From positions 90,737,663 to 90,801,662 of the forward strand of contig CM034313.1 in the NCBI GenBank assembly GCA_019925795.1: a DNA stretch of 64,000 nucleotides, in the 5' to 3' direction. This DNA is from Dendrobium chrysotoxum (Eukaryota > Streptophyta > Magnoliopsida > Asparagales > Orchidaceae). Position 1 is the stretch's first letter; each line of letters opens with the position of its first letter. This document shows positions 25,001 to 37,000 of this stretch, piece by piece. The notes under the pieces are model-generated. The model was not told the DNA's origin, did no database searches, and worked only from the letters and a program-made list of their open reading frames with translations. Position numbers and translations under genes: made by a program.

Positions 25001-28000
25001 TGCATCGATCCTCGTATTTCTTCTACCAATAATGATGATAACCAATATCTTTCACCTAAGATTAGTTAACTGCTTTAGCCGACCAATTTAATCCTTGCTC
25101 TTTTTGTTTAATTGGTTCTATTAACAATCACAAAGTGCACATATTGATTGATAGCGTGAGTACACATAACTTTATTCAAGACAATCTTATTTATCAACTT
25201 GGTCTTATGCCACAACCTATCAACCAATTCAAGATTTCTGTTGGCAATGCAACTTATTCTTCTATAATTCTAAATGTTCTCAGGTTCCAATTATCATGCA
25301 AGGCTACCGGGTCATTTTAGATTGATTCATTCTTTCCATTCATGGTGTCAATATTGTTCTTGGTATGCATTGGCTTCAACCCTTAGGACCTATTTTACAT
25401 AATATCATGATTTTACAATGCAATTTACTTATCAAATTGTAAATTTACACTTTCTGACAAATCTCAATTATCATCTACCTCCATTTCTTTTAACAAATTT
25501 CATCCTGTAATATCTCATTTTCCATCCATCGAACTATTCACTATTCAATCTCACTACCACCTACATAAGGATCTTTTAGACATGTATCTAGATACCCTTA
25601 CTCAACCTCTATCTCTTGAAATCAAAATCCACCCAGTCTTCCATATTTATGTACTAAACATTTTAAAGCTTCTCGAACTATACAACTTCATGACCAACCT
25701 CACCGCTAGGTTCTCTTACAATGGAAACTCGTAATGATGGATGATGCCACTTGGAAAAACTTTTCATCTCTTTTTGCTTTTTTTTTTTCATCTCTCAATT
25801 TTGAGTTCAAAGTTGTCTTTCATGATGATGAGAGTGTTAAGAAATAAGATATTCCTTTGGATTCATAAATAGTACAACAACAATGTCAAGAATGGGTGAA
25901 CAATTCAGAAAATCAACATCAAGATAATAAAATACTTAAAGCCTATCTTAGTAGAAGAAGGAAACAAATCATTCAAAGATTGAAAGCACTACAACCACCG
26001 GCCGACTACAACAACTCATGGTTTAATTTGTTTCAGCATTAAACCAATTCCATACCCATTTTTCAGTTCTTTTATTTTACTTGTATGAAATTAGCTGGTC
26101 CGAATCTCTATTAATCCCAAAATCGGTTTATGTAAACCTCCATAAATAGATCCCAAATTTCGTTATTGAATTCAAGAAATAAAATTTCTGCTCTTCGTCT
26201 TTTCTATTATTGTTTGTAGGAGTCTACACCTCCTCTAAAGGTGCCTTTCCCTTGCTTGGAAAACAAAGAAGGAAAACAACAATGCTATCTTTTCCTCATT
26301 TTAGATCTCTTTGCTTATATTGTCACTTACCCTTTCCAATGAACCATGGGACATAATTGAGGCAGTCAATTCAATCATACATATTTTTTACTAACACCAA
26401 TTCTAACTTTGCTAACCAGGATTGAGTGAATAATTAGTTTGTCAAGATTTTCGCAAAACATACATTACACTTTATAATTATCCAAATTCTCATGACTCAA
26501 TCAATGCAGAAGCGTATATCATGATATTCATTGAATTAAATACAAAGCTTCTAAGAAACTTCATATATAATAATACACGCGAAAGGTTTTTAATTTACAT
26601 CACACAACTTTTTTTTTTTATAATACATCCAAAATTGTACATCTATCTCAAAATGCTAAGATACATGACAACTTGGGTCACATGTCTATGGTCCCACATG
26701 GTTATTCCCTTGCCTAAATATCAATCATCGTAATATCTGATAAGCTCAATACTCATTGTATTGAATAATTCTAATATAAAGTTCAAACATACAAGAAAGA
26801 AATAAAAATATGCATGCTGGTTTTGAGCTAACATGAACATTACTAATCATAGATACAACTAGCTTATAGTACTAATAAACTTTAAATAAAGACATTTTTT
26901 GATATTAAAGTATATAAAAGACTTAATTTTAAACAATACATATGTGTATATGTAAGAAAATGAAGTACATATATTAAGTGTCTAATTATGAAATGCACTA
27001 TGTTAGTCAATTATCTGTATGAAATTATTTTCTTTTATCAAGTGTCATATGATGTATGTATAGGCTTTCACACATTTATCTTGTTGGTCTTCACTAGCCC
27101 TGTCTACCTTAATAACCACCAATAAAGTTTGGATAATCAAATTGGCAATTATTAATAGCTTCTCGATCTCAAGGTTGAATTTTATTGTACCGAATTTCAA
27201 GTATTGAGAGTGGAGAACTTATTTTGGCCTCTGTTAAGGCTCTTCTCATAAAAATGTAGCATAGCATGTAAAGGTCAACATCTAGGTATATAAATATGCC
27301 TCTCATTTTATTAAACAATCTTTATGTTGTATTATATAGAAATATTCTGAAATTGAGTGGTTGATGTTATAAATGCAAAAGCTTTATTAGCAATATCATG
27401 TGTTGGTGACAAACAAATATGAACCAATTTCTATTCATATGAATATAATAATTCAATGACATAGCAAGAATTAACAAATATCAGCCCTATGGATAATTTG
27501 CTTTCTATATTAGAGATTGAGAATCTCACCTAAATTAAAAGAACTTCCTCGGGATTGATTTCCTGATTCCTAGTGCTTCAACATCTTGCTCTTTCATATG
27601 CAATCTAATAAAAACAATTTCTCCAAGTCAATACAACTTTCTATATTAACAACTTGAAAATAAAAATAAATAATCTTAAAATAATATTTTATCTCGAAAT
27701 AATTATCCTTATTCATGCCTTCAAACATATCACTCGAAATATAAACTCGATTTGTGGAAGGGAATACTAAAAGTATGATTCTTACCTAAAATCTCAAATT
27801 TTCTTCTACTTTCTTCCTCTCTTCTTCTTTTCTTCTTCTCAATTTCAGCCTACTCGAGCCCCCATTTTTTTTGCCTCCAAGAAAAATTATGAGGATAAGG
27901 TGATAAGGATGATAGGGATAAGTATTAGTATTGCTTAGGTTTTTATTAATATATAAGTATTAGTTGTTTAATTTAATTCAATACTCCTTTTTAAATTCAC

Positions 28001-31000
28001 TAATAGATGCTTGCTAAAAGAATACGAGAGGAAAGGGTAAGGTTTACACAGTACAATAATTAGGTAAATAGTGTTATAAAAATCGATAGGTCAAATAATT
28101 TAAGTAAGGAGTTAATTATTAAACACTAATATACTTATATTTTTATATATATTTCTATACATTAAAATGATCGAAATAAAAATGTAGAATTTTATAAAAA
28201 TAGTTTTGATCATTTTCTAAATGTGTGAAAAGCGAGGCATAATTTTTTAAGGGAAAATTTTGTTCTTAAGATGTTTGGGTATGACACTACTCATATCATC
28301 TTTTCCTATATTCGCTTCTTATTTATGCTCAACTATCTCCCTTCTTAGTGGATCCTAAGGTTTTGGTGGTCCTTAATAGGATATTAGTGCAGAAATTAAG
28401 AAATATGTTAGACCGGTCCATTCCATTGGACCGGTCTAGCCGGTCCACAAGGGACCGGCTCAGGCAGAGAACATGCGGAACTCTCCGCCTGTTGCATAGG
28501 CCGATCGGGCCAACAAATCCAAGGGAACTTTTTTGGAAAGATTTGTGAGGAAAGTGGGAGGGAAATTTGAATGTAGGGACTGTGTAGGGATTTTTTTTTA
28601 TTTGTATGCATTAAATAGTTTATTTTCCTAGGGTTAGGGCATCTTGAATTTGGCTGAATTTTGAGATCTCTTAGATTTAGGTTTTCTTTTGGGTTCTAGC
28701 GGCGTCTAGAGATTTGGGAGAGATCGATCCTCCTCTCGAATAAAGGATCAATTGTATCTTGGTATTTTCCGTTTCTATTTCATCAAATAATACAAATTTT
28801 CTACTGTTTTCTTGGTTTTGTGTGGATTCTTGTGGAGGATTTTCGTTGTTTTCTAAAGATTGATAGGAATTACTTGAGATATATAAGTGTTCCCTATCAA
28901 ATTGGTATCAGAGCACGTTGATCTAACGGGAAACAATCGCCGGAAGGAAAGTGGAAGTTTTGGAGGGAGAACTTGGGTAAGTCAAAGCAAATTTTGAGGT
29001 GAAGATTGCTGATTTTCAAAATTAGATCGCATCCGTCAATGAAAGGATGGAAGAAAAGTTCACCGTGATGGAAGACATGTTGAAGAAATTGCTTGAAGAA
29101 AAAATCAAACCGGTGACATCGGAAGCAAAGGAAACTACCGGCGACCATGGAAGAGATGGGAACCCTAACATGATTAGGAGAAGGGAAAATCCAGAAGTGG
29201 AGATCCTGGAGGGAGAAGACAAAATGCCTCTAGAACCACTTTCTAGGGAGGAGATGAGCATTGGCTACGCAAGAAGGGGTGCTGAATTTGTAAGGAAAGG
29301 GGATGATTTCGATCGTCGGGGTGCTGATTTTGAAAGAAGAAGAGTGAATTTTGATGAAAGGTTTGGGTATGATCGCCGGAGGGAAGATCGTGACAATTGG
29401 GGAGCACCTCCTCTTCGAGGAATGAGAGGTTATGGAGGATTTAGGGGAAACGGGTGTGACCTGAGGGTGAGGAAACTGAAGATGCCAATCTTTGAGGGGG
29501 AGGATGCGCACGGATGGATCTACAAGGTAGAAAAATATTTCACCGTCAATGGGTTGACAGCGAAGGAGAGACTGACGGTGGCGGGCTTATGTTTGGAAGG
29601 GAAGGCTTTGTCTTGGTATCAGTGGAGGGACATGCGACGACCCATACAGAGTTGGAGAGAGTTCAAGGATTGTTTGGTAGAATGTTTCCGAACTGGCAGG
29701 GGAGGAGACTTGAGTTTGGAAACCTTCTACGAGTAGTTCTTCGCTTTGGCATAGGAGGGTTCAATGACAGAGTATCGGGAGAGATTTGAGTACCTTGCTT
29801 GCCGATTGGACCGCTTTCTTGAGACAGTGTAGAGGGAAATTTCATGAAGGGACTGATACTAGAGATCCGGGCAGCGGTTAGAGTAATGAGGCCTTGTGAC
29901 TTGGGAGAGGCTATGGAACTAGCTCATTTGGTGTAGGATCAGAGGCACCTGGAGAGAGAAACTCGAGGCAGTAGCTCAGGAGGTCCGAACAGGAGGACCA
30001 CCACCTTTCTGGCACTCAAGGAGTCGATACCGGGTATTCTTCGGGAGACTTCGAAGGAGAAGATGGTGGGAGTAAGACTTGGGAACAACTTCAAGAAGCT
30101 CACAGAAACGTAATTACAAGAGAAGAGGGCGAAGGGGATCTGCTTCAGATGTAACAAGAGGTATACACCGGGGCACAGGTGTAAGGACTGAACTCTTCAG
30201 GTTCTTACTGTTTGTAACGAAGAAGGAATGGAGGAGGGTGTCGTCTTTTCACCTTGAGGACAAGGTGGATCTTTGGGAGGGGAGTATTGTTAGACCGGTA
30301 TTGGACCGGTCTAGCCGGTCCACACGGGACCGTCTCCGTCTATTGCGTAGGCCGATCGGGCCGCCAAATCCAAGGGAACTTTTTTGGACAGATTTGTGAG
30401 GGAATCGGGAGGGAAATTTGAATGTAGGGATTGTTTAGGGATTTTCTTTTGATTTGTTTGCATTAAATAGTTTATTTTCCTAGGGTTAGAGCATCTTGAA
30501 TTTGGCTAAAATTTAAGATCTCTTAGATTTAGGTTTTCTTTTGGGATCTAGCGGCGTCTAGAGATTTGGGAGAGATCGATCCTCCTCTCGAATAGAGGAT
30601 CAATTGTATCTTGGTATTTTTCGTTTCTATTTCATCAAATAATACAAATTTTCTACTGTTTTCTTGGTTTTGTGTGGATTCTTATGGAGGATTTTCGTTG
30701 TTTTCTAAAGATTGATAGGAATTACTTGAGATCTATAAGTGTTCCCTATCAAAATCCTTGGCTGAATTTGCAAATTTTAGCAAGGATCAAGCAGATTTTG
30801 AGAGAAACCCCTAGGTAAGACACTGGGGGACTTAATAATTGATAGGAAAATAGAAAAAAAAAACAAGATACAATGGATCTCTAATTCGAGTGGAAGATCC
30901 GGCTCTCCAAGTCTCTAACCGGTGGCTAGAGCCCAAACACCTAAGAGAAAAATCAGAAAATCAGCAAAAAATCACAAAACCCTAACCCTAATCCATTCCC

Positions 31001-34000
31001 TCCTATTATATAATACAAAATAAAAACATAATTATTAAACAACCCTTTCCTGATTAATTTTCCTCCAAAATTGCCCCATCCTATTTGAATTTGACATCAA
31101 AGCCTGGGCCCCACAAGGGGGGCTGGTTGCTTCCTGTACGCCTGGATTAAACCAGGAGTTGGCCCTAGTTTGGGGCCGGTTGGATGGACCAGTCTATCAA
31201 TACCCCCCTCCCAAAGAACCATATTGTCCTCAAGGTAGAATGACGAAAATTGGTGTTTCATCCGCTTATATGGCTCCCAAGTAGCGTCGTACTCAAGTGG
31301 GTTTTTCCGCTTAATCAGCACCTCCTTACTTCCTCCTTCCCCCTTCGTACTCCTACCAACTCTAGTGGTTTCAGAACCACCTCTAAGTCTTCTGTCTGCG
31401 TTGCTAGGAGCTCTGCAATTGAGGTGTGCTCCCCTATAGCTCTCCTCTACTGTGATATGTGGAAGACCGGATGTATGGTCGCAGTCGGCGGTAGTTTCAG
31501 TCGATATTCCATTGCTCTGATCCTCTCCACTATCTCGAAAGGGTCAAAGTCCGCTGCCTATAGGGACGAAGTTTCAAATACACATTATCCCCTATCTCAA
31601 ACTGAATGTCTTTCTTGTGCTCATCAGCTTGTCTTTTTATAATCTGTTGGGCTCTTAATAAATGTCTTTTCAGTTCCTCTAATATTTTGTCTTGCTCCTC
31701 TAGGTATTGCTCTACTGAAAAGACTGATGTGCTACCCTGCCCAAAGTGCACCAAGTGAGGCGGATCCCTACCATGCAATACTTTGAAAGGAGTCATCTGG
31801 GACGCCGAATGGTACAAAGTGTTGTACCAATATTCTGCCCACGCCAACCACTTAGTCCACATCTGTGGTATCTCTGATGCAAAACATCGCAGATATGTCT
31901 CTAAACTTCTGTTGACTACCTCCGTCTGCCCGTCAGTTTAAGGGTGTTAAGCGGTGCTCATTTGAAGCACAGTCCCGTGCAACCTGAACAGCTCCCTCCA
32001 AAAGTGACTAAGGAGCACCTTGTCTCGATCAGACACTATAGACATTATAGACTTTGGTATCCTATGTAATCTGATCACCTCTCTAATAAAAACTCATGCC
32101 ACTGTTACTGCCGTGTAAGGATGTCGTAGAGGGATGAAATGAGCATATTTGCTCAGCTTGTCCACTACCACAAGAATAACGGTGAACCCTTCAGATCGGA
32201 ATAGCCCATCTATGAAATTCATGGAAACCTCTTCCCATACTCTGCCTGGGAGTGCCAATGGCTATAATAGCTCCCCTGGAGCCATTGCCATATACTTGTT
32301 CTGCTAACACACCTCACACTTGGCCACCATCTCATCAACTTCTTTATGCATCCCCTTTCAGTATAATTCAACAGCTAGCCTTTTGTATGTCTTTTCTACA
32401 CCTGAATGGCCCCTAATAGCGCTCCCATGGAACTCCTACAACAGGTGCGGGATAGAAATTGAGGTTTGTGGCATTACAAACCTCCCCTGATATAGAAGTC
32501 TCTCCCCATCTACTGAATATCCCGGATGGCTACTCCCATCCTTCAATAGGTCCTCTCTGATCTTTCTCAGCTCTTGGTTCTGCACACTCTCTTCCTTAAT
32601 GGCCCCCCAATCCAACATGAGCGGAATTGAAATGGTTATCTCCTGGAGTTACCCCACGCATCTAGACAAGGCATCAACTACCTTGTTTTTTAGCTCCAGT
32701 CTATACAATATCTCAAAATCATATCCTAGCAACTTTGATAGCCACCTCTGATGCTCCTCGGTCACCATCCTCTGCTCTAGTAAGTATTTCCCGTGGCTTG
32801 TGGCTGGTTTCCTGTGGTGTTGCCTCCTTGTTTCCTGTACCAAATTGTGGGCTGCTGTTTGGTGACCTTTGGCCTTTCATTTCTCTATTTCTAATTGGTT
32901 TGGATGGAGGTTTGTGGCTGTTTAGTTCCCCTCTTTCTTGCCTATAAAAATGAGATGTTTTGTGATGGAAAGGAAAACCTGAGGGTTTTTGTTGGAAAAG
33001 CTTACGAGCTTGTTCCACCTCTTCTTCCCTTCTCCTCTAGGAAAGCTTGCGAGCTTCTCCTCTTTCTTCTCGGGCTTCTAACCTCCTTCTTCTCTCCACA
33101 AGTTTACACCCCATTGTATCCTTCTTCTCTAAAAAAAATACAAGCTTCTTTAGGTGTTTTGTTTGAGTCGTTTGTAAAGGTCAGAAGTTGTAAGTGTCGG
33201 TCTATTAATAGAAAAGTTGCATTTTGTTTGAAATGTCGTATTTTGTCTTACTTTTGAGTATATTTTTATTCCCTAGGAAGAGTAAGTTTTTGCTTCCAAA
33301 AAATTAGGGGTTTCCTAATTTTTTGGTTGCATCAAATTGGTATCAAAGCAAGTTTAGGGTGTCCTAGGTTTTTTGCAAGTTGTCTTCTCAAGTTGTCGGG
33401 TAAATGTTTTGAGTCTTGTTGTCTTTTGTTTTTGAGTCATGAGTCATAGTCCATGCAATCAAACCTCGGCAACCTCATGTCAAAATTTACAAGAGTCCCA
33501 AGGAGAATTTGACCTGAAGAATTTACAAATCAACCAACTATTCAGGATGTGAAGATTTCAACTATTGAGAGGGTTCCACCTCAAGGAGATTCAACTGACC
33601 CAATTCAAAATGAGCTTTTCAAAATACAAAGATTAATATACTTTTGTGACGAAAAATATGAGGAAAAGAAGAAACTTCTTCAAACACAATTCAAGCAAGA
33701 GTGAGATGAAATCCTAAAGAAGTATGCATCAAAGATTCAAGAGTTAGATGCACTTCCACCGTCTCCTAGGATCAAATCAAAAGGCAACTCATCGGGAGAT
33801 GAGTTTTTCAAGTTGGGGAGTATCTGATGCATGCAAAGGGGGGGTCAAAACATTTTGAGTTTTTATTTTGGTAAGTTCTACTTGAGTCAGCTCATTAATG
33901 AGCCTCTTCTTATTATTCAGCTCATAAATTGTGTATTTATTGCCAAAATTAGATTCATTCCCCCTCCTTTTCTCACCTCTCTAAAGGCTCTTTGGTTTCC

Positions 34001-37000
34001 CCACTCATGTCTCTTTCCCTTCCCTTTGTGTCTTCTCTGTTTTCTTGGCCTGTTGGTGTTCTATGGGTGGGTTTTTAGGAATTTGCTGCAGGTTTTATTC
34101 TCCTTATATAGTGGCTTTTCGGTTTGTTCCCGGGTGGCTTTTCCCATAGACCTCTTCCCGTTTTTTGTGTGGCTCTTCGGATCCTGGCCTGGCTGCTTTA
34201 CCGTGGCTGCTGGGGGGGGTTTCCCGTGGCCTGTGGCTGGTTTCCTGTGGTGTTGCCTCCTTGTTTCCTGTACCAAATTGTGGGCTGCTGTTTGGTGACC
34301 TTTGGCCTTTCATTTCTCTATTTCTAATTGGTTTGGATGGAGGTTTGTGGCTGTTTGGTTCCCCTCTCTCTTGCCTATAAAAATGAGATGTTTTGTGATG
34401 AAAAAAGAGTGTGATGATGATATTTTTGGAAAGAAAAACCTGAGGGTTTTTGTTGGAAAAGCTTGCGAGCTTGTTCCACCTCTTCTTCCCTTCTCCTCTA
34501 GGAAAGCTTGCGAGCTTCTCCTCTTTCTTCTCGGGCTTCTAACCTCCTTCTTCTCTCTACAAGTTTACACCCCATTGTATCCTTCTTCTCTAAAAAAAAA
34601 TACAAGCTTCTTTAGGTGTTTTGTTTGAGTCGTTTGTAAAGGTCAGAAGTTGTAAGTGTCGGTCTATTAATAGAAAAGTTGCATTTTGTTTGAAATGTCG
34701 TATTTTGTCTTACTTTTGAGTATATTTTTATTCCCTAGGAAGAGTAAGTTTTTGCTTCCAAAAAATTAGGGGTTTCTTAATTTTTTGGTTGCATCATACC
34801 CTGAGGCATCAGTCTCCACCATGAATATCTGGCTGAAATCGGGTAATGCTGGGATCGGAACTGTAGTCATGGCTTTCTTTAACCTCTCAAAGGCCTAAGT
34901 AGTTGCCTCTCCCCACAAGAAGCTATCACTTTTTAGTTACACTATCAAAGGCCAAGCAATGGTGCTTTATCCCTTCACAAATCTCCTGTAATACTCTGTC
35001 AATCCTAGGAATCCCCTTAGCTCCCTCAGGTTCTTAGGTAGAGGCCACTTCAACATTGCCTTGATCTTGGTCTCATCGACGACCACCCCTCCCTGGGATA
35101 CCACGTGCCCCACACTCGCCTGTGCAAAGAAACACTTCTTCAAATTGGCCCTCAGCTGATGCTCCTGTAATACCTCTAAGACCTCCCTTAGATGCTCCAA
35201 ATGCTCCTCACTGGTCTTGCTATACACCAAGATGTCATCAAAGAAAACCAGCTCAAACTTCCTGAGGTAATGTTGGAATACCTTGTTTATGAGGGATTAA
35301 AAGGTAGCAGGGGTGTTTTTGAGACCAAACAACATCACCAAGAACTCATAGTGTACCTCGTGTGTCCTGAAAGCTGTCTTCGAAACATCTTTCTCTCTTA
35401 TCCGAATCTGATGGTATTCGGACTTCAGGCCCATCTTCATGAAAACCGCCGCTCCACAAAGCTCATCTAGTAGTTCATCTATCAATGGAATAGGAAACTT
35501 GTCTAGCACAGCTCCTTATTCAGTGCCCGGTAGTCCACACAAAATCGCCAACTCCCATCCTTCTTTTTAACAAGAAGAACGGGGATAGAAAAGGGGTTTA
35601 TGCTCGGCCTGATGATCGCAGCCTCCAACATTTCCCGGATCAGCTTTTCAATCTCATCCTTCTGAATCTGGGGGTAGCGGTAAGGTCTGACACTGATTGG
35701 TGATACCCCCTTCCTCAATGTGATGGCATGCTCTTGTCCCCTCTATGGTAGTAATCTCTGAGGTGGCTGAAAAACCTCATGAAATTGCTGTATAACCGAT
35801 TGTACTGAAAGAGGGATGTCCCTCTGATCCCCTCCAAGCTCTGTAACTCCACCAGAAATCCTCCTCCCTCCTCCTGGATGGCTCTTACCATGGTTTTTAG
35901 TGACACCATGGCTTTGGAGAGTCCCGCATCTCCTCTAATCATCACCTTCCTCCCTTCCACCATCAGCTCCATGGTCAACATCCTCCAATTTACCTTGGAA
36001 TCCCTCAAGGTTTGTAGCCATCTCATCGCCAAGATGACATCAGTGCTTCCTAGCTCCAATGGGAGAAATTCCTCCCTCACCTAGATCTCCTGTATGGTCA
36101 AGATCACTCCCTTACATACCCCTCTACCTATCTCCATCTTCCTTATCCCCATCATCACCGCATAGCATCCTGTGTCCAACAGTTTCATCCCCAATTGGTC
36201 TACCACCTGGTTGGAGATGAAGTTGTGGGTGACTCCACTATCTATTAACACCACTACTTCCTTGTCTGCTAGTTCTCCTCTCACCTTCATAGTGTGATTC
36301 AGAGTGAATCCCACCACTGAGTTCAGGGAGACCTTAACCATGTCTAAATGCAGCTTTTCTTCCTCTGCCAATGCCTCACTCCCACCTCCCTACTCAGCTT
36401 TCTCGTCATCACAGACGGTGAGAACTTGAACAGTTCGGTCCTTACATTATGCCCTGGTGTGTACTTTTCATCACATTAAAAACATAACTCATTTGCTCGC
36501 TTCTCCTGCACCTCCGCCTCTGTGATTCGCTTGAAGAGCCCCCCCTCGGTCGAACTCCACCACTCTTCCCTAGGAGCTTCTCTCTGGAAGGATATTGTTT
36601 GGGTTCTGAGTGCTAGCGTTGTAGGGGTACTCCGATAGGCCCCTCCCATAATGTTGCTTCTGATGGCCTTTTCCCTCTTACATTTTTCCTCCACCCTCTG
36701 TGCTAGCTCCATCGCCTCTCTCAGCCCTCTGGGCCTCAGTACCTTGAGTTCGTCCCGTATGTACTCCCTCAGTCCCTTCATGAAATTCCTCTCCAATCCT
36801 TCCTTAGAGATCCCCCTCAGTCTCCCTAATAGCAGCTCAAACTTTTTCTGGTACTCCAAAACTGTCCCATCTTGAGTTAGAGCAAAGAACTGTTCGTGGA
36901 GGTCCCCTTCCTGGATGGCTTGGAAAAGTTCCAACAAGCACCCCTTAAATTCTCCTCATGAGTAGATCGGATACCTCGCTTCCCTCCATTGGAACCAGGC

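Larger units (their letters stand above)
22767..26281 (+). mobile_element. Ty3/gypsy element with most of pol deleted
   Basis: A pair of related LTRs (22767-23201 and 25835-26281) encloses about 2.6 kb. The interior keeps gag, a zinc knuckle, a protease, and then the very end of integrase, but RT, RNase H and the integrase core are missing. The copy is therefore non-autonomous. LTR divergence is visible, so the insertion is not young. Orientation is the same as HAP2. Confidence 0.8.
28406..30751 (+). mobile_element. Non-autonomous Ty3/gypsy element, pol deleted
   Basis: LTRs at 28406-28899 and 30288-30751. A tRNA-Met primer site (TTGGTATCAGAGC at 28902) and a purine tract (TTTGGGAGGGGAG) lie in the correct places. 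The interior holds gag only, then jumps to the sequence just before the 3' LTR. Flanks are AAATA and AAATC. The LTR end CCCTATCA and the gag sequence show it belongs to the same lineage as 3983-9676 and 30840-37640. Confidence 0.88.
32788..34796 (+). mobile_element. Non-autonomous LTR element nested in gypsy
   Basis: Two LTRs with almost the same sequence (remnant 32788-33334 and complete 33825-34796) surround 490 bases carrying a tRNA-Met-like primer site (TTGGTATCAAAGC at 33337) and a purine tract (AAGTTGGGGAGTATC). The LTR starts TGATGCATGC and ends GGTTGCATCA. No pol is present. The only short frames are fragments such as SHSPCNQTSATSCQNLQE. Its size fits a small LARD or TRIM-like element. 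Confidence 0.88.

Noticed and set aside
33831..34628. Plus- and minus-strand ORFs of up to 155 codons
   Set aside because: They fall inside an LTR and are repeated in the partner LTR with different breaks; no domain.
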